The translations under genes and the position numbers were made by a program. A stretch of 64,000 nt of DNA, from positions 5,084,001-5,148,000 of the forward strand of contig JAJNNQ010000006.1 of the NCBI GenBank assembly GCA_027886175.1. The letters are read 5' to 3'. Positions 26,901 through 38,600 of the stretch are shown here, in pieces; positions within the stretch are counted from its first letter, which is position 1, and each line of letters opens with the position of its first letter. The notes beneath the pieces are model-generated. The model was not told the DNA's origin, made no database searches, and saw nothing but the letters and a program-made list of their open reading frames with translations. The stretch comes from Phylloscopus collybita (Eukaryota; Chordata; Aves; Passeriformes; Phylloscopidae).

Positions 26901-28121
26901 TGATGTTATATTAATTAATATCATGACATTGCCTCATGATATTTGGAAAAATGAATGTCAGGAGAGGAAATTATAAAAGCAGAGAAAGTTTCTGGAGCTC
27001 CAAGATGAAGTGCTTCCAGCAATATTAAACTGTCCACCACCAAAAATAATATGATCAACACATGTGATAGGAATTCTTCTTGGCAACATTATTCAGCCTC
27101 TTTCTTTCCAGAGTGACGCAGTCACTGGGACTCAGAAGTTTTGTCTTCCAGCAAGATCTGTGAACAAATATTTGAGACCAATGACCACTTTGCTTCACTT
27201 CCTGTTAAAAAAATCTTTGATGATAGTAGCAGCAGAGGGAAAACCACCCACTGCACTCTGAAAAATGTTAGTCTAAAATATTTTACCAAATTTTTCAGGG
27301 ATTCTTTCCACTGATAAGATGAGGACAAGGGGGACTCGTGGTTTCCTTTCCTGTAGCCCAGTCTAGTTTGATGCTATTCATAAGTCATTCTTTGAATGAC
27401 TGTCAATGAATTTTAAATTCCTTTTGAGTTAAAATCTTGACATTCAGTGTATCCATTCTTTATGAGATACTCACAAAAAATCCCCCAACTGAATTTTGAC
27501 ATGGCAGGTTCCTAAAATGTCACTTGCCCATTTTACTAGCTGCAATCATTGTTACCTCTTTGTACTATGGGGTCACAGCTAACAAGGGGGACGTTTTAAA
27601 AGACCTGTGTGGAATAAGGACACACCATCACAAAATTTCCAAATTATATACGTTTTTGGCATAAACATTTGCTACATTTCTCATTTATAAGAATGAAATT
27701 AATTTGGAGTTAAAAGTATCAAAATTTAATCCTCAAAAGTGTATCTTTTACTAATCCTTTTGAATACTCAAATTTAAATAAAAATTATCCATCCCATCTA
27801 GATGGTGCAGGAATTCTTCTCTGCATGGGTGGGTGTTAGACTATCTTTAATGTGTGATCTTGCACTGCATGTGGTATTTCTATAATCTTTGAATTAAATA
27901 TGAAAAATTGTAATAACAACTATGATACCAAATTAAAATCATTAAGTGATGCTGAATATTTAATTATGATGTAATTTCTTTTTCCTGGAACAACTTTATC
28001 ACTATAAGGACAAATACTTGAAAAGGTTTCTGGTTACTGGAGCTCACCAAGGCTAAGTAAAAGTGCAGAAATGTTAATTCTGATAATCATAGTAAGAACA
28101 GTTTTTTAATAAATGAATTTT
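23991..28121. other. Unique AT-rich non-coding DNA
   Basis: Contains A9 then T-rich tract at about 24943-24974 and a 23-bp direct repeat (listed). No gene or interspersed element recognised. Confidence 0.5.
26329..26404. repeat. 23-bp direct repeat pair
   Basis: TTTACAAGTGGAAATATATA (plus CAG) occurs at 26329-26351 and again, identical, at 26382-26404. The spacer of about 30 bp is AT-rich. Confidence 0.92.
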
Positions 28122-28322
28122 ACAGAATCAAAGGATCACGGAACATTTGATACCAGAAGCCACTTTTGGAGATCATCTAGTTCAGCTTCTCTCATCAAGG
28201 CAGGTAGAGCTGGCATGTATTGCTCAGAGTCATTCCTGTCAGCTTTTGAATATCTTCAAGGCTTGGGGTTTCACAATGTCATTGAAAACTAGGTTCAAGA
28301 TTTTAACCATCTTCACAGTAAA
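28122..28322 (-). mobile_element. CR1 LINE fragment, antisense (older copy)
   Basis: It begins with eroded octamers (ACAGAATCAAAGGATCACGG). GGAGATCATCTAGTTCAGCT follows, and it ends at CCATCTTCACAGTAAAA, an order typical of antisense CR1. It stops exactly where the next CR1 begins. It is more diverged than its neighbour, consistent with being older. Confidence 0.8.
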
Positions 28323-28535
28323 ACATAGAATCACAGAATGGTTTAGGTAGGAAGGAACCTTAACATCATCTGTTCCAATCCTCCTGCTATGGACATGCTC
28401 CTTCCACCAGACCACATTGCTTAAAGCCCTATCCAACCTGGCCTTGAACACTTCCAGAGGTGGGATGCCTTCTCTGGGCATCCTGTTCCAGAACCTCACC
28501 ACCCTCTAAATCTACCCTCTATCCCCATCTCTGTA
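28323..28535 (-). mobile_element. CR1 LINE fragment, antisense (younger copy)
   Basis: The left edge carries the 3' octamers in reverse complement (CATAGAATCACAGAATGG). Then come CCTATCCAACCTGGCCTTGA, ACACTTCCAGAGG and TTCCAGAACCTCACCACCCT. On the minus strand this keeps a relic of the ORF2 C-terminus, including V-R-F-W-N-R-M-P-R-E and L-E-V-F-K-A-R-L-D-R-A-L. It is 5'-truncated near 28535. The 87-codon minus ORF is this relic running into the older CR1. Confidence 0.92.
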
Positions 28536-29060
28536 TTGAGAAGAAAACTGCCTGGGACCCCAGGCTCCATAGCTTTCACCCTCAACCCCACAGTAATGCA
28601 TTCACACTTGAGATTCGCTCCACATCTCCCTGACAGCATCATTGGGGCTGTCAGGAAGAACAGCAAGGGGTGCCAGTCCAAGGGCTGGACAAGCTTTGGC
28701 AGTTTCTCTGTAACACATCCAAGCACCTGGCAAGAAGGAAGCCATCCTGGGCAGGAAGCCAGGTGGGCAGGCAGTATCCTCTGTCCCCCTCCAGCAGCAG
28801 TATCCCACTGCTGTCACTCACCCCTTCCTCCTGCTGCTGGGGGAGGGCTCAGGCTCAGCCTGCTTGAGTGCTTCACTGCACATGGCTCTCAACCCCTTAC
28901 CTGCTACCAGGGCACAGACCCTGCTCTCTAGCTGCACATCTTCAAGAGGAACACTTCATAATGGTCCTCTAAACAAGAAGAATGAGATAGACTATGTGCA
29001 ACACAAAATCCAGTGGGAAAAAAAAAAAAAAAAAAACAAAAAAAAAACAAACAACCAAAC
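28536..29060. other. GC-richer block with A-rich right end, unidentified
   Basis: About 480 bp is clearly richer in G and C than its surroundings. It contains CTCCAGCAGCAG and CTCCTGCTGCTGGGGGAGGG. It ends in A19-type and CAAA-rich sequence (29020-29062). A 131-codon plus ORF (28536-28931) spans it, but the residues (Ser/Pro/His-rich, no domain) give no family. It could be a retroposed fragment, a remnant of an unknown LTR, or a local CpG-poor GC island. Not recognised. Confidence 0.4.
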
Positions 29061-32000
29061 AAAAAGCCCTAGAGAGTCTAAGTAAAAAGAATATAAAATT
29101 GACATGCTGGCTTGTGTACACATAGATATTTCCTGGCATAGATACACTGTATTAATTATTCTGCCATAGTTCTATCAGTCTTAGCTTCCATGTGGACATT
29201 CTGTATGCCAAAACTGTTATTTTGTCCCAGAATAAATACACTAGAGTAATTATTCCAAATAAAATTACTATTATTTTGAAACAGAATGTCCATACTGATC
29301 GTAAAACAATACAGTTATAGCAGCATAGATTATAGATAAGCCAGGAAATATCTATTTGAGATCAAGCCCTCCAGTAGTAGAAAATTTGCTATGAGTTGCA
29401 ACATTTTAAGATTTCTTTCTGGTTTTGTTTTTTGTTGTTTGGTTGGTTTATTTGGTTGGTATTTTTATTTCTTCGTTTGTTTGTTTTTAAGGTTTTGGGT
29501 TTCTACTTTTTTTGTTTGGTTAATTGGTTGGCTCTGTCATTTTTTTTTAGTTGTCATTTGCTGGGGTTTTTAATTGTTTCTGGGGTTTTGGGTCTTTTGG
29601 GTTTTTTTTTAATAATAAGGTAATTCTATAGTTCATGAAAATGACACCCTAGTGTCACTGGGATCATTTTCTATGATTGTCTGTGTCCCGAAACTCTGTT
29701 CATTTGGACTTAATTTCCCACGTTCTTTGGAGTGGTTATGAGCTGCAAAATCATGCAAAATTTCAGAGCTCAACAAACAATAAATGACCATGATTAACGC
29801 AGCTTATTCTGTGACAGCTTTTGGGATCACAGCCCATGAGAGATGTCATGGCTATTGCTCTGAAAGGGTTTTCCTTCATGTTACATGTCCTTATGCCTTT
29901 GTCTATTTCCCTGTCTCTATTGTCTCCTTCTTCTATTGTCCTCCTGTTTATGGTTTCCTCTTTCTTTCAGCCAATTTCAGTGACTGGTGAATAACTTTCT
30001 TTGTGTGCTGCACTAAAAGTAAACAGCCACTTTGAAATTCTAGGCTTCTTAAAAGGAGTGACCTAGAAGGGAAAGGCGGCAACCTCACATTATGATTGCA
30101 GATTTTTTTTTGTTGTTGTTCTGAAATAAAGTAAAAAATGTTTTCGGAACCTGAGATCCTCAGAAAAGCACTTTACTGGTGTTATTTGACAGTTCAGTTG
30201 ATAACACACCAGTTGGTATACTTTTAGTACCTACACAGATGTATGTCAATAAAATGTGCATGGCTTTTTATTGTCACTTCAACTGACCTGAAAGAGGGCA
30301 TTGTCTCCCACAAATACCTGATAAAGGCAACCTTTGAAATATTCTAGATTTCTTTGATACCTTCAACTTTTCTTGATACAGACACATTTGAAACTTGTTC
30401 AAGTGTAATAAGCCACCTCCTTTGTTCTTTCAAGTATACCTCTAGGTTTTACACAGTGTATTTTTCCTGTTGATAGATGGGAGTATTCTATTCTGGGGAT
30501 TAAAGAAAGAACACACGCTCTGGTTTTTAAAAGTTCTTTGCTGATATAGCCATTTAGTAGCAGAACTAACAGCTTGATTCCTCAGAAAAAAAATTCACGC
30601 AAACTTGCTCTTTGCAGGGAGGTATCTGTCACTCAATGCAGCGAGAGCAGCAACAGCTTATTCTGATCTCATCATTAGCAATGAAACCAGAAACCCAGTA
30701 AACCAGTTCTGCAAATTAGCACACTGAAAAAAGAAGTCTGAGGAACCAAGTGGCAGAATGACTTTCTTGAATTTCATAGAGAACATGTTGAGCTTCCTAA
30801 TATTGGTGCAGTGCAGCATTTATGTATTATAACAGAGATCCCAGGAAAAGGACTGACTGATAGATCCCACTAAAATATCTGATTGAGTGACAAAGGAAGA
30901 CAAATGTCTGATACGTCTGGTAATCCCATACAGCAAAAGTCAAATAAACAGGAGATATGTAATATTTTTAAAAGTGCAGCCAATTGCATATGTAATTTTA
31001 AAAGCTCCTTGGATTCATATCAAAAACAGAAGAAGGCATAAAACTTTGGAAAATAACAAAATGTATTAAAATATATATATTGGAAATTACCAATCTATGT
31101 AATTGTTATTTTAACAAAGGAGGATAAGCTGTGTTTTTTCTCTTTGTAGTTCGTACCTATCCCAGATGAAACTAATTAAGAAACAGTATTTTGCAAATGG
31201 CAGTTCTATAGAAGAGTTCTAAAGCCAATGTAAATTTCTGTAAAAATCATTATTTCATATAAAAATTATGTCTGTTGATTTCAATATGTTTTAAAAATAC
31301 TCTAATTCCCAAAAGACAGTGTTCTGGTATTCTGGATCCAAACGAAGATGTGTCTTACCCAGCTTTACTCATTGAAAAGTCAGATACCTATTCTAAGACA
31401 AATATTTAGGTTTCTTATACATGGAAAGAGATTGGATTTCCAAAGTACGTTTCTTTATTTGTACTTTTCCACCAGCTGAACATGCCTGAGAGAGCCTGGC
31501 CAACTGTTTCGGGCTGGTCATCTAACTCCTAGACATCCAGGGCATGCTTGAGAGGCATCCTTATCTAAGGCTTCTAAGATACTTACTTTTGGTTCTGAGA
31601 ATTTATAACACTTTTGTTGGTCTCCTTCAAATATGTGATCTTTCTACAGATCAATTGGCAGTGTCACACAGGCTTATAGTTTTCATGGATAACATAAAGC
31701 TGCTCAATCTTTTGCTTACAAGCAATAGGCAGCGGATTGTCTGTCAATATGTAGCACATATAAAGCAGAAAAGCAAAACTATCAACAGCAGGCTCTTACT
31801 GTCTCTTCTCCCTCGCCTTCTCAATTAACATCAGGGTCAGGCTCAACAGTTCAAACAAAAAGAATTATAATTTATTCCTTTAAAGAGAAACAGTAATTTT
31901 AGAAGAAAGATATATTATTGATTTGAGTTTTCATAAATAAATAGTTTGCTATTTGCAGGCTGCTGTCCTTCAGCATACAGAAAGCATATCCTGTTTGGAC

Positions 32001-33074
32001 TAAGTGCTTTCTGAAAACATCCTTACCCTGCAATTAGTTCTGGAGAAAATTTTAATCCTTGTTTCATTTTTGTGAAATATGAAGTCGCAAAAACTCTGTA
32101 GAGGATATTGCAAGAGACTGAGGGAAGGTATCCTGACTTAAGACTTTAGTCCAGTTTTTGTTTGCATTCACTATATGTTCTCTGATGTGATTTATAGCAA
32201 CATAATATTTGGATGAGCAAATCTACTCTTATCCAGAGCAATGCAGCAAACTAAGTGAATTGAAACATTTTATTAAATCACTTTGAATAATTTAAAAATG
32301 ATGACAATGATGTGATAACATTTTTGTTGCTCAAAAAAAATTGGGTATGAAAACACAAGATTCCATTACAAATTAACTTCATTTTTGTTTAGATATAATT
32401 TTTTAAGAAACTGGATTCTTGGTTGAGTATGCAAAGAAACACTGATTTCTTAATACATTATTAGGCACTAGATAGCTCCTGCAATCTGAAAATCCACATT
32501 CCTCATTTGTCTGTTATTTTCCAATATATGATTTTCTAAATCTTTTTTTTTTCACAAGGTTCTTCACTGCTTCATTGTCTTTAAAATACCAGTTACTAAA
32601 TTCAGAACAATGACCTTAAGCTTTAAGTTTCAGTTTTAAGTGTGCAGTTATGACCACTGATATTTAGTAACTCAGTTGCCATTACTCTTGCACATAACCT
32701 ATTCTGTATTCAGCTTTATGACAGGTTTTGTTGGACTGTTTCTTTTCCTAGGAAGCTAAAATTTGTTCCTTTCCTTATATCAGTCCTGTAGCTGTGATTT
32801 CAGTCCCCTTCTGCCCTCCTATAAAATTTGTCTAAATGCTTGAATGTGTCCAAACTTTCAAGCCACAATGAAAACTTCCTATGCTCATGACCCAGAAAAT
32901 GATTGAGTTTTTCTTATTTTTATGTTATTAAAACACTAATTGGAAAAAAAAAAAAATGGACAATGTTTCATCTGTTTTTAGGGACATGCAGACATTATCA
33001 AATCTCTTGTATAATATCACTCCTATAAGACAGAGACCTTAGCATAAATAAATATGAGTGGGGTTGTTCCTACT
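29061..33074. other. Unique AT-rich non-coding DNA
   Basis: Contains the G/T-rich tract listed next and a possible conserved element around 30560-30730. No gene is seen. Confidence 0.5.
29412..29610. repeat. G/T-rich low-complexity tract
   Basis: About 200 nt of T and G with few other bases (TTTGGTTGG, GGTTTTGGG and TTGGGTTTT patterns). The 60- and 75-codon ORFs inside (Phe/Trp/Leu-rich) are compositional artefacts. Confidence 0.88.
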
Positions 33075-33437
33075 AAGGTGCAAAACTTTGCACTTCCCCT
33101 TGTTGAACTCTATGCAATTCCTGCCAGTCCACATCTACAGCCTGTTGAAGCCCCTCTGAGTGTCACGACAACCCTCTTGGATTTAGTCACTCCTTCTAGT
33201 TTTGGGTCGTCAACAAACTTGCTGGAGATTAGATCTTGCACCATCATCCAGCTCATTAATGAAGATTTTGAACAGGATATCCTGGGGTATACTGCTAATT
33301 ACTGGCCTTCACTAGTCTTTGTTCACCAATCATCATTTTTTAGGCCTAGACACTCACACCGTTTTCAGTTGATCTCACAGTTTACTCATCCCATGAGTTA
33401 CTCAGCCCATACTTCAGTGGCTTTTCTACAAGGATGT
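33075..33437 (-). mobile_element. CR1 LINE fragment, reverse-transcriptase region, antisense
   Basis: Read on the minus strand it gives an ORF2 relic with N-I-L-F-K-I-F-I-N-E-L-D-D, followed by S-K-F-V-D-D-P-K-L. The catalytic FADD box of CR1 reverse transcriptase is present as FVDD (codons at 33217-33206). Further on, K-V-Q-type text matches the region after the active site. The copy is internal, with no octamers and no 3' UTR. A 128-codon plus-strand ORF lies on the antisense of this relic and is not a gene. Confidence 0.9.
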
Positions 33438-34100
33438 TAATTGTTGTTCAGATGGAATTACATATGTAGTTTCAAACTCAACCAACTAATTTATCATCTT
33501 CTACTTTCATAACCAAACAAGAGACTTTCTAGCCCAATGCTCAGTCGCTCAGCTGAGCAATGGAAAACTTGCAATCTGATTCCTGTTCTCATTTGCATAT
33601 TGACATTAAACAGACATTGGATAAAATGTTGCAGAGTGGTTTTAAATTGGCTAGGTAAAGCACAACAAGTCTTATTCAAGTTCAGTGGACTATTCATGCT
33701 TCATCAAAATAATAATACAATCCTATCTTTTTCACTTGAATAAATGAAATATTTTCCTGGAAACACATGACTGCTAGAGTCATTTGATTCTGGCCCACAA
33801 TGTATCAGGCAAAACTAACCTGTAATCCGCTTGATATACAACCAAGTATTTTTAGCTCCAGAACCCATTCAGATCCATAATAAAACTTCTTGCAATATAG
33901 CATTATAGTACGTTTACATTGAGAGAAATCACTTTTGACATGCAACTTATAAGTGTAAATATTTGAGCACAATGTAACATCTGAAACTTCTATATCAGCT
34001 TCATGAGTAAAACTTGGATCATAGCAGTCTTTTCTTTTTTTTTTTTTTTTAGATTTTCATGATTAAAAGTAGTGTCACATCAGAAAATTTGTGTAAATGA
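33438..34100. other. Unique non-coding DNA
   Basis: Contains a T tract at about 34033-34050. No feature supported. Confidence 0.5.
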
Positions 34101-34201
34101 AGGCAGTCCTGTTCTGGGTGCCTCACTTCAAGATACATTTTTAGGTGCTGGAGGGTATCCAAGGAAGGAAAATGAAGCTGAAGAATGATCTAGAGAGTAA
34201 G
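34101..34201 (+). mobile_element. CR1 LINE, left part (interrupted by LTR)
   Basis: Sense CR1 ORF2 text: GGCAGTCCTGTTCTGGGTGC, then GGTGCTGGAGGGTATCC and GAATGATCTAGAGAGTAAG. The element is broken at 34201 and resumes at 35256. Its last five bases (GTAAG, 34197-34201) are repeated at the other side of the LTR. Confidence 0.88.
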
Positions 34202-35255
34202 TGTATTGGTTTATGAGGCAAGGTTCTGGTACCAGAGGATCTGCAGGAGTGGTTTCCAGGAAAAGCTGCCAGAAGCTTCTCCTATGCCTGGCAGAGCCAA
34301 TGCCAGACTCCTAGACGGAACCACTGCTGGCCAAGGCCAAGTCAATCAGAGATGATAGCAATGCCTCTGTGATAACATATTTGAGAAGGCAGAACAGTTA
34401 TTTCCCAGAAAGAATTGCAGTAGAGGAGTCATAATATATGAAAGAAACAGCCCAGCAGACACCCAGCTCAGTGGAGAAGAAGGAGCAGGAGGTGATGCAA
34501 GTGCTGAACCAGAGATTCCCCTGCAGCTCATGGTGCAGACCATGGTGTGGCAGATGTGCCATGCAGCCCATGGAGGTCCACAAGGATGCAGAGTTCCACC
34601 TACAACCCCTGGAGGAGCCCTGCATCAGAGCAGGTGGATTCCCAAAAGATGGCTGTGACTTCATGGGAAATCCATGCTAGGGCAGCTCCCAGGCAGGACC
34701 TATGGACCTTCATGGAGAGAGGGGCCCATGCAAGAGCAGGTTTTCTGATAGGATTGCAACCCTCTGGGAGGGACTCAGGATGGAGCAGTGCATAAACAAC
34801 AGTAGCCTGTGGGACAAACTTCTGCTGAAGTTCTTTAAGAACTGTCTCCTGTGGGAGAGACACCACACTGGATCTTTCCCACAGGAGAGTTTTCTTTCCC
34901 TTCCCTGAGGAGGAAGCAGCAGGAAAAAAAAAAAAAATGTAGTGAACTGATGATAACCCCCACCCCGTCTCTCTGCAGAGACTCAAGACTGATAAAGAGG
35001 GAAAGGTGGGGAGAAGGTGTTTTTAAGATGTTTTTCTTCTCATTGACCTACTCTGATTTTGATTAGTAATGAATTTAATTGATTTTTCTAAGTCAAGCCT
35101 GTTTTGCCCTTGACAGCAGTTAGTGAGTGATCTCTTTGTGCCTTTATCTCAGCCCATGAGCCTTTTGTTATAATTTCTCTCTCCTGTCCATTTGCAAAAG
35201 GAGAGTGGTAGACTTCGGTGAGCATCTAACATCCAGTCTAAGTCAAACCACCAAA
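34202..35255 (+). mobile_element. Solo LTR (ERV-like, probably ERVL-type) inserted in CR1
   Basis: The unit is about 1,054 bp and starts with TG. Its end reads CCAAA where the family, as I remember it, ends CCACA. It is flanked by perfect 5-bp direct repeats GTAAG (34197-34201 and 35256-35260); 5-bp duplications are typical of ERVL. Inside are a TATA-like ACATATTTGAGAAG (34374-34387) and, near the right, AATGAA (35068-35073) in place of a polyadenylation AATAAA. An A14-type run (34923-34936) looks like a later expansion. No gag/pol/env is present, as expected for a solo LTR. ORFs here are non-functional. Confidence 0.85.
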
Positions 35256-35658
35256 GTAAGTCATATGAAAGTAGCTGAAGGGACTGGGGTGGTTCAGCCT
35301 GATAAAAAGAAGGTTCAGGGGAGACCTTTTGATTGTCTACAGCTGCCTGAAAGGATGTTGTAGTCAGGTGGGTGTTAGCTTTCTCTCAGGCAACAAGCAA
35401 CAGGGTGAGAGGAAATGGCCTCACTCTGTGGCAGGGGAGGTTCAGGCTGGACTTCAGGAAGAATTCCTTCAGTGAAAGGATGATTAAGCTTTAAATGAGC
35501 TGTGCTGGGAAGTGGTGGATTCACGATCCCTGGAAGTGTCAAAGATATGACTGGATGTGACATTTACTGCTATAATTTAGTTGACATGGTTCAGTCAAAG
35601 TCCTGGCTTGATGATCTTGGAGGTCTTTCCCAACCTTAATGAATCTATGCCTCTATGA
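35256..35658 (+). mobile_element. CR1 LINE, right part with 3' end
   Basis: Resumes in sense with GAAGGGACTGGGGTGGTTCA, GGTTCAGGGGAGACC, CTGCCTGAAAGGATGTTGTA and GCAGGGGAGGTTCAGGCTGG. It ends with GATGATCTTGGAGGTCTTTC, CCAACCTTAATGAATCTATG and octamers to about 35658. Together with 34101-34201 it forms one 5'-truncated element that existed before the LTR landed. Confidence 0.93.
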
Positions 35659-38600
35659 ATATAGAAGCCTGCATGTGGAATATTAGAATTTGGAACCAGT
35701 TAGAACTCTTCAAAAGTAATTGGCTGAATATTAGAAAATAATAGAAAACTAGATTACATACATGAATTCTGTATTTTCTAATGAAATTAAATTTTTATAT
35801 CTCATCAGTTTCTGCCTTTTCAGATATTTGCATTTCATATTCATTTTAATTTTACACTGTAGTTATACGTTATTAAAAAAAAACATTAACTAAGCCAGAT
35901 TTCTGAACAGGACACAGTGAAAACCAGGGAAAGGACCAGCAGAATTACTGTGGATTCCCAGAATATTGGTTCCCAAAGTGCATCAAAAAAATGGCCATGA
36001 ACAAATGAAAGACACTTGATCCAGCCACATCCGTTCTTCTTAGTTTACTTCAGACTGTGTAGTGTCCACATGGTTACTGCATCTTTGCAGATATCACAGC
36101 TGAAGGCAGTAACTTCTTCAGTTAAGCAGACCATTTCTGTTATCTACTGATAGGATTCTTTACACCAGGTTTCTCAGACATGAGTGATTCTCCTGTCCCT
36201 GTGTTTTCTCTAAATTAAAACTGCTGAGCTACAAGAAAGAGCATGTAACTGAAGAGAGTGGTCAAATTTAGCTGGTAAATTAAAATGTAAAAATGAAAGA
36301 AACTGTTTTTAATTTCTTTTAATTAAAAAAAAAAAATAAAAACCAACAGGATAATCTGGTAAACTAGACGGTGTAACATCTTTTGCAAAAATTTGAAAAT
36401 TTGACTTCTGAGGAGAATACATGAATCAATCAACCTAGAGGCTCTTGAAATTCAAATTTCTTCATATTTCTTTAATTTGGATATCAAAATTGATCAGGAG
36501 AAATATGTCATAAATTTTAACTGAGTGACTATAGCATGACCACCAGAAATGTCTGTGAAAAATCTTTATATATCTAAACTTGAAAAAATGATATATAATG
36601 AACTGTCCAACTGTGCAAGTCCCTTAATTTAAGGAGATGGGTTTAAAATCCATTTGCTCTAAAATTGTTTTTAACAGTGATTCCTGCTTTGTTGAGGAAA
36701 GAAATTACTTTAAATTCTCAGCCTGTTACTACATATCAGCATCTCTAGAAAGACTCTTGGTGAATCTCATCCCATGTCTCAAGCTTGGGCTCTAAGGACT
36801 TTAAGACAGGGCTGTTTTTTGCACTGTGCTTAACTTGGGACAGAACAATATGTGCCATCATAGTTCCTGGCAGCATTGTAACTGATACATAATAAGAAAA
36901 AAATAAATTGGTGGGGGAAGTAAACTACAATTTTAACATTTGAGGAAGGCAATACAGAGGATTTTCCTGCAATGAAAGAGCATGAATATGAGCATGGAAC
37001 CTACTTTTAAAAACGCTTTATGATGAGCAAATTATTTTCTTACCACTTATCCTAGTTACTGATATTTGAGTCCTCCCTGTCCAAAGGACTGCATGTAGCT
37101 CAAGTGTTCACCATACGCCCATGGTCCTCATAGTGTTCAGAAGTAAAGCTTTCTTAATCAAGCGCAATCATACTACATAGCAGATTTTTTGTCCTCTAGG
37201 GCCTCTCTCTGCAGTAACAACACTAAAAAAGCAGTCCTGTTGAGTACATGATTGAATAGATGCATGTGACTATTCAGCTTGCTGGAAGAGGTGGGGGCAA
37301 AATACAAAAAATGAAGGGTTTTTGAGCACTGGCTTTAATCTGTCAAGTTTAACATCTGCCTGCTACAAAGACTGCCAGGACAGGATATTCTGTACCACAT
37401 GTGAGTAGGCACTCACTAGATAAAAGTACACAGGAAAATTAATTGTCAGTTAACAATTTAAACAAGAGGTAGATGTTCATATTCTCAGAATATTCTGCAA
37501 AGCAGGGAGCACACGTGTGAAGGAGGCTTACTTTTAAGGGTTTCTGTTACTACTACTGCAAGAGAGTTTCGTTAAACTTCTGAAAGCAGTAGCATTGGAA
37601 GACAGCCTCTACTTAAAAGCTTCATAAGGAGATGTGACATTCCAGACAGAAACGGAGATATTTTTATCTTGGCAAAGGTAGATGTTTGAAAAAAAGCACA
37701 TTAGTTTTCAGAAAAAAATCGCTGGATTTCTGAACAAGTATCCTGCTGAGATCCCCTATAAAAACTTCTAATCAAAGAAAATAATTTGAATGTCTCAAAA
37801 GAGAATGGTCACATAAAGACCTGGTTTCTGAACTAGTTTTGCTGGTAGAGGCTGAGATGACTGCACAGTGAAAGTAAAGAAATATGAGAATCATGAGAGA
37901 GAATCTCCAGTAGAGAAAGACGAGTTTTTACTATCTGCTCAAAGCCACCAAACTGTACTACAAATGCTTTAAATTTTCCCTGGAGTTTTTCAAACACCTA
38001 GGCTATTTAGGTGTAGGTGTTTGTTTAGCCCTAATCCATGGCTAAAAGTCTGTATTGCAAAGCTGTTACATATTTAATTAGCTTGCTGTGCAATTCTTGT
38101 GATAGAACCGAGGGAAAGGTTGATTCTATTGAATATCAGTCAAGCTTGTAGTGAAGTGACTTTAAGAGATTAAATTAGTCATCTATGCTTTCTCTGAAGT
38201 AAATGGACAAAGATAGACACCTCTGGCAGGCAATTCATTCTACCTTAAGTTAGTTGTCTATGGCTGTTTGGATGAATCACCTTTTGAAAGTATCTCTCTA
38301 TCTGTTTCAGAGGGCATCTAGTTAGCTTTACATGACTATTAAATTTTTAAGAAAAATAAACTTTACTAGTGCTTGTACACAGCTGCTTTGTACTGAATAA
38401 GCATATACACTTGTCCTGATTTTTAGAGTTTTTAAACACATTATTGACCCAGAACTGAAAACAATCTCTATGATTCTGGATGAGTGTTCAAAGTTCTAAT
38501 AAAAACCAAAGGGAATAAAATAAAGACCAAAGGTCACCAATAAAAAAAACCCTGAAATCACAGCCAAAACCAAACCAAACCAAACCAACAAAAAAAACCC

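Noticed and set aside
33054..33440. 128-codon plus-strand ORF
   Set aside because: Antisense of a CR1 reverse-transcriptase relic. The meaningful frame is on the minus strand and is decayed.
34346..35066. Several overlapping 65-128 codon ORFs on both strands
   Set aside because: They fall within the non-coding solo LTR. GC-richer composition makes chance ORFs.
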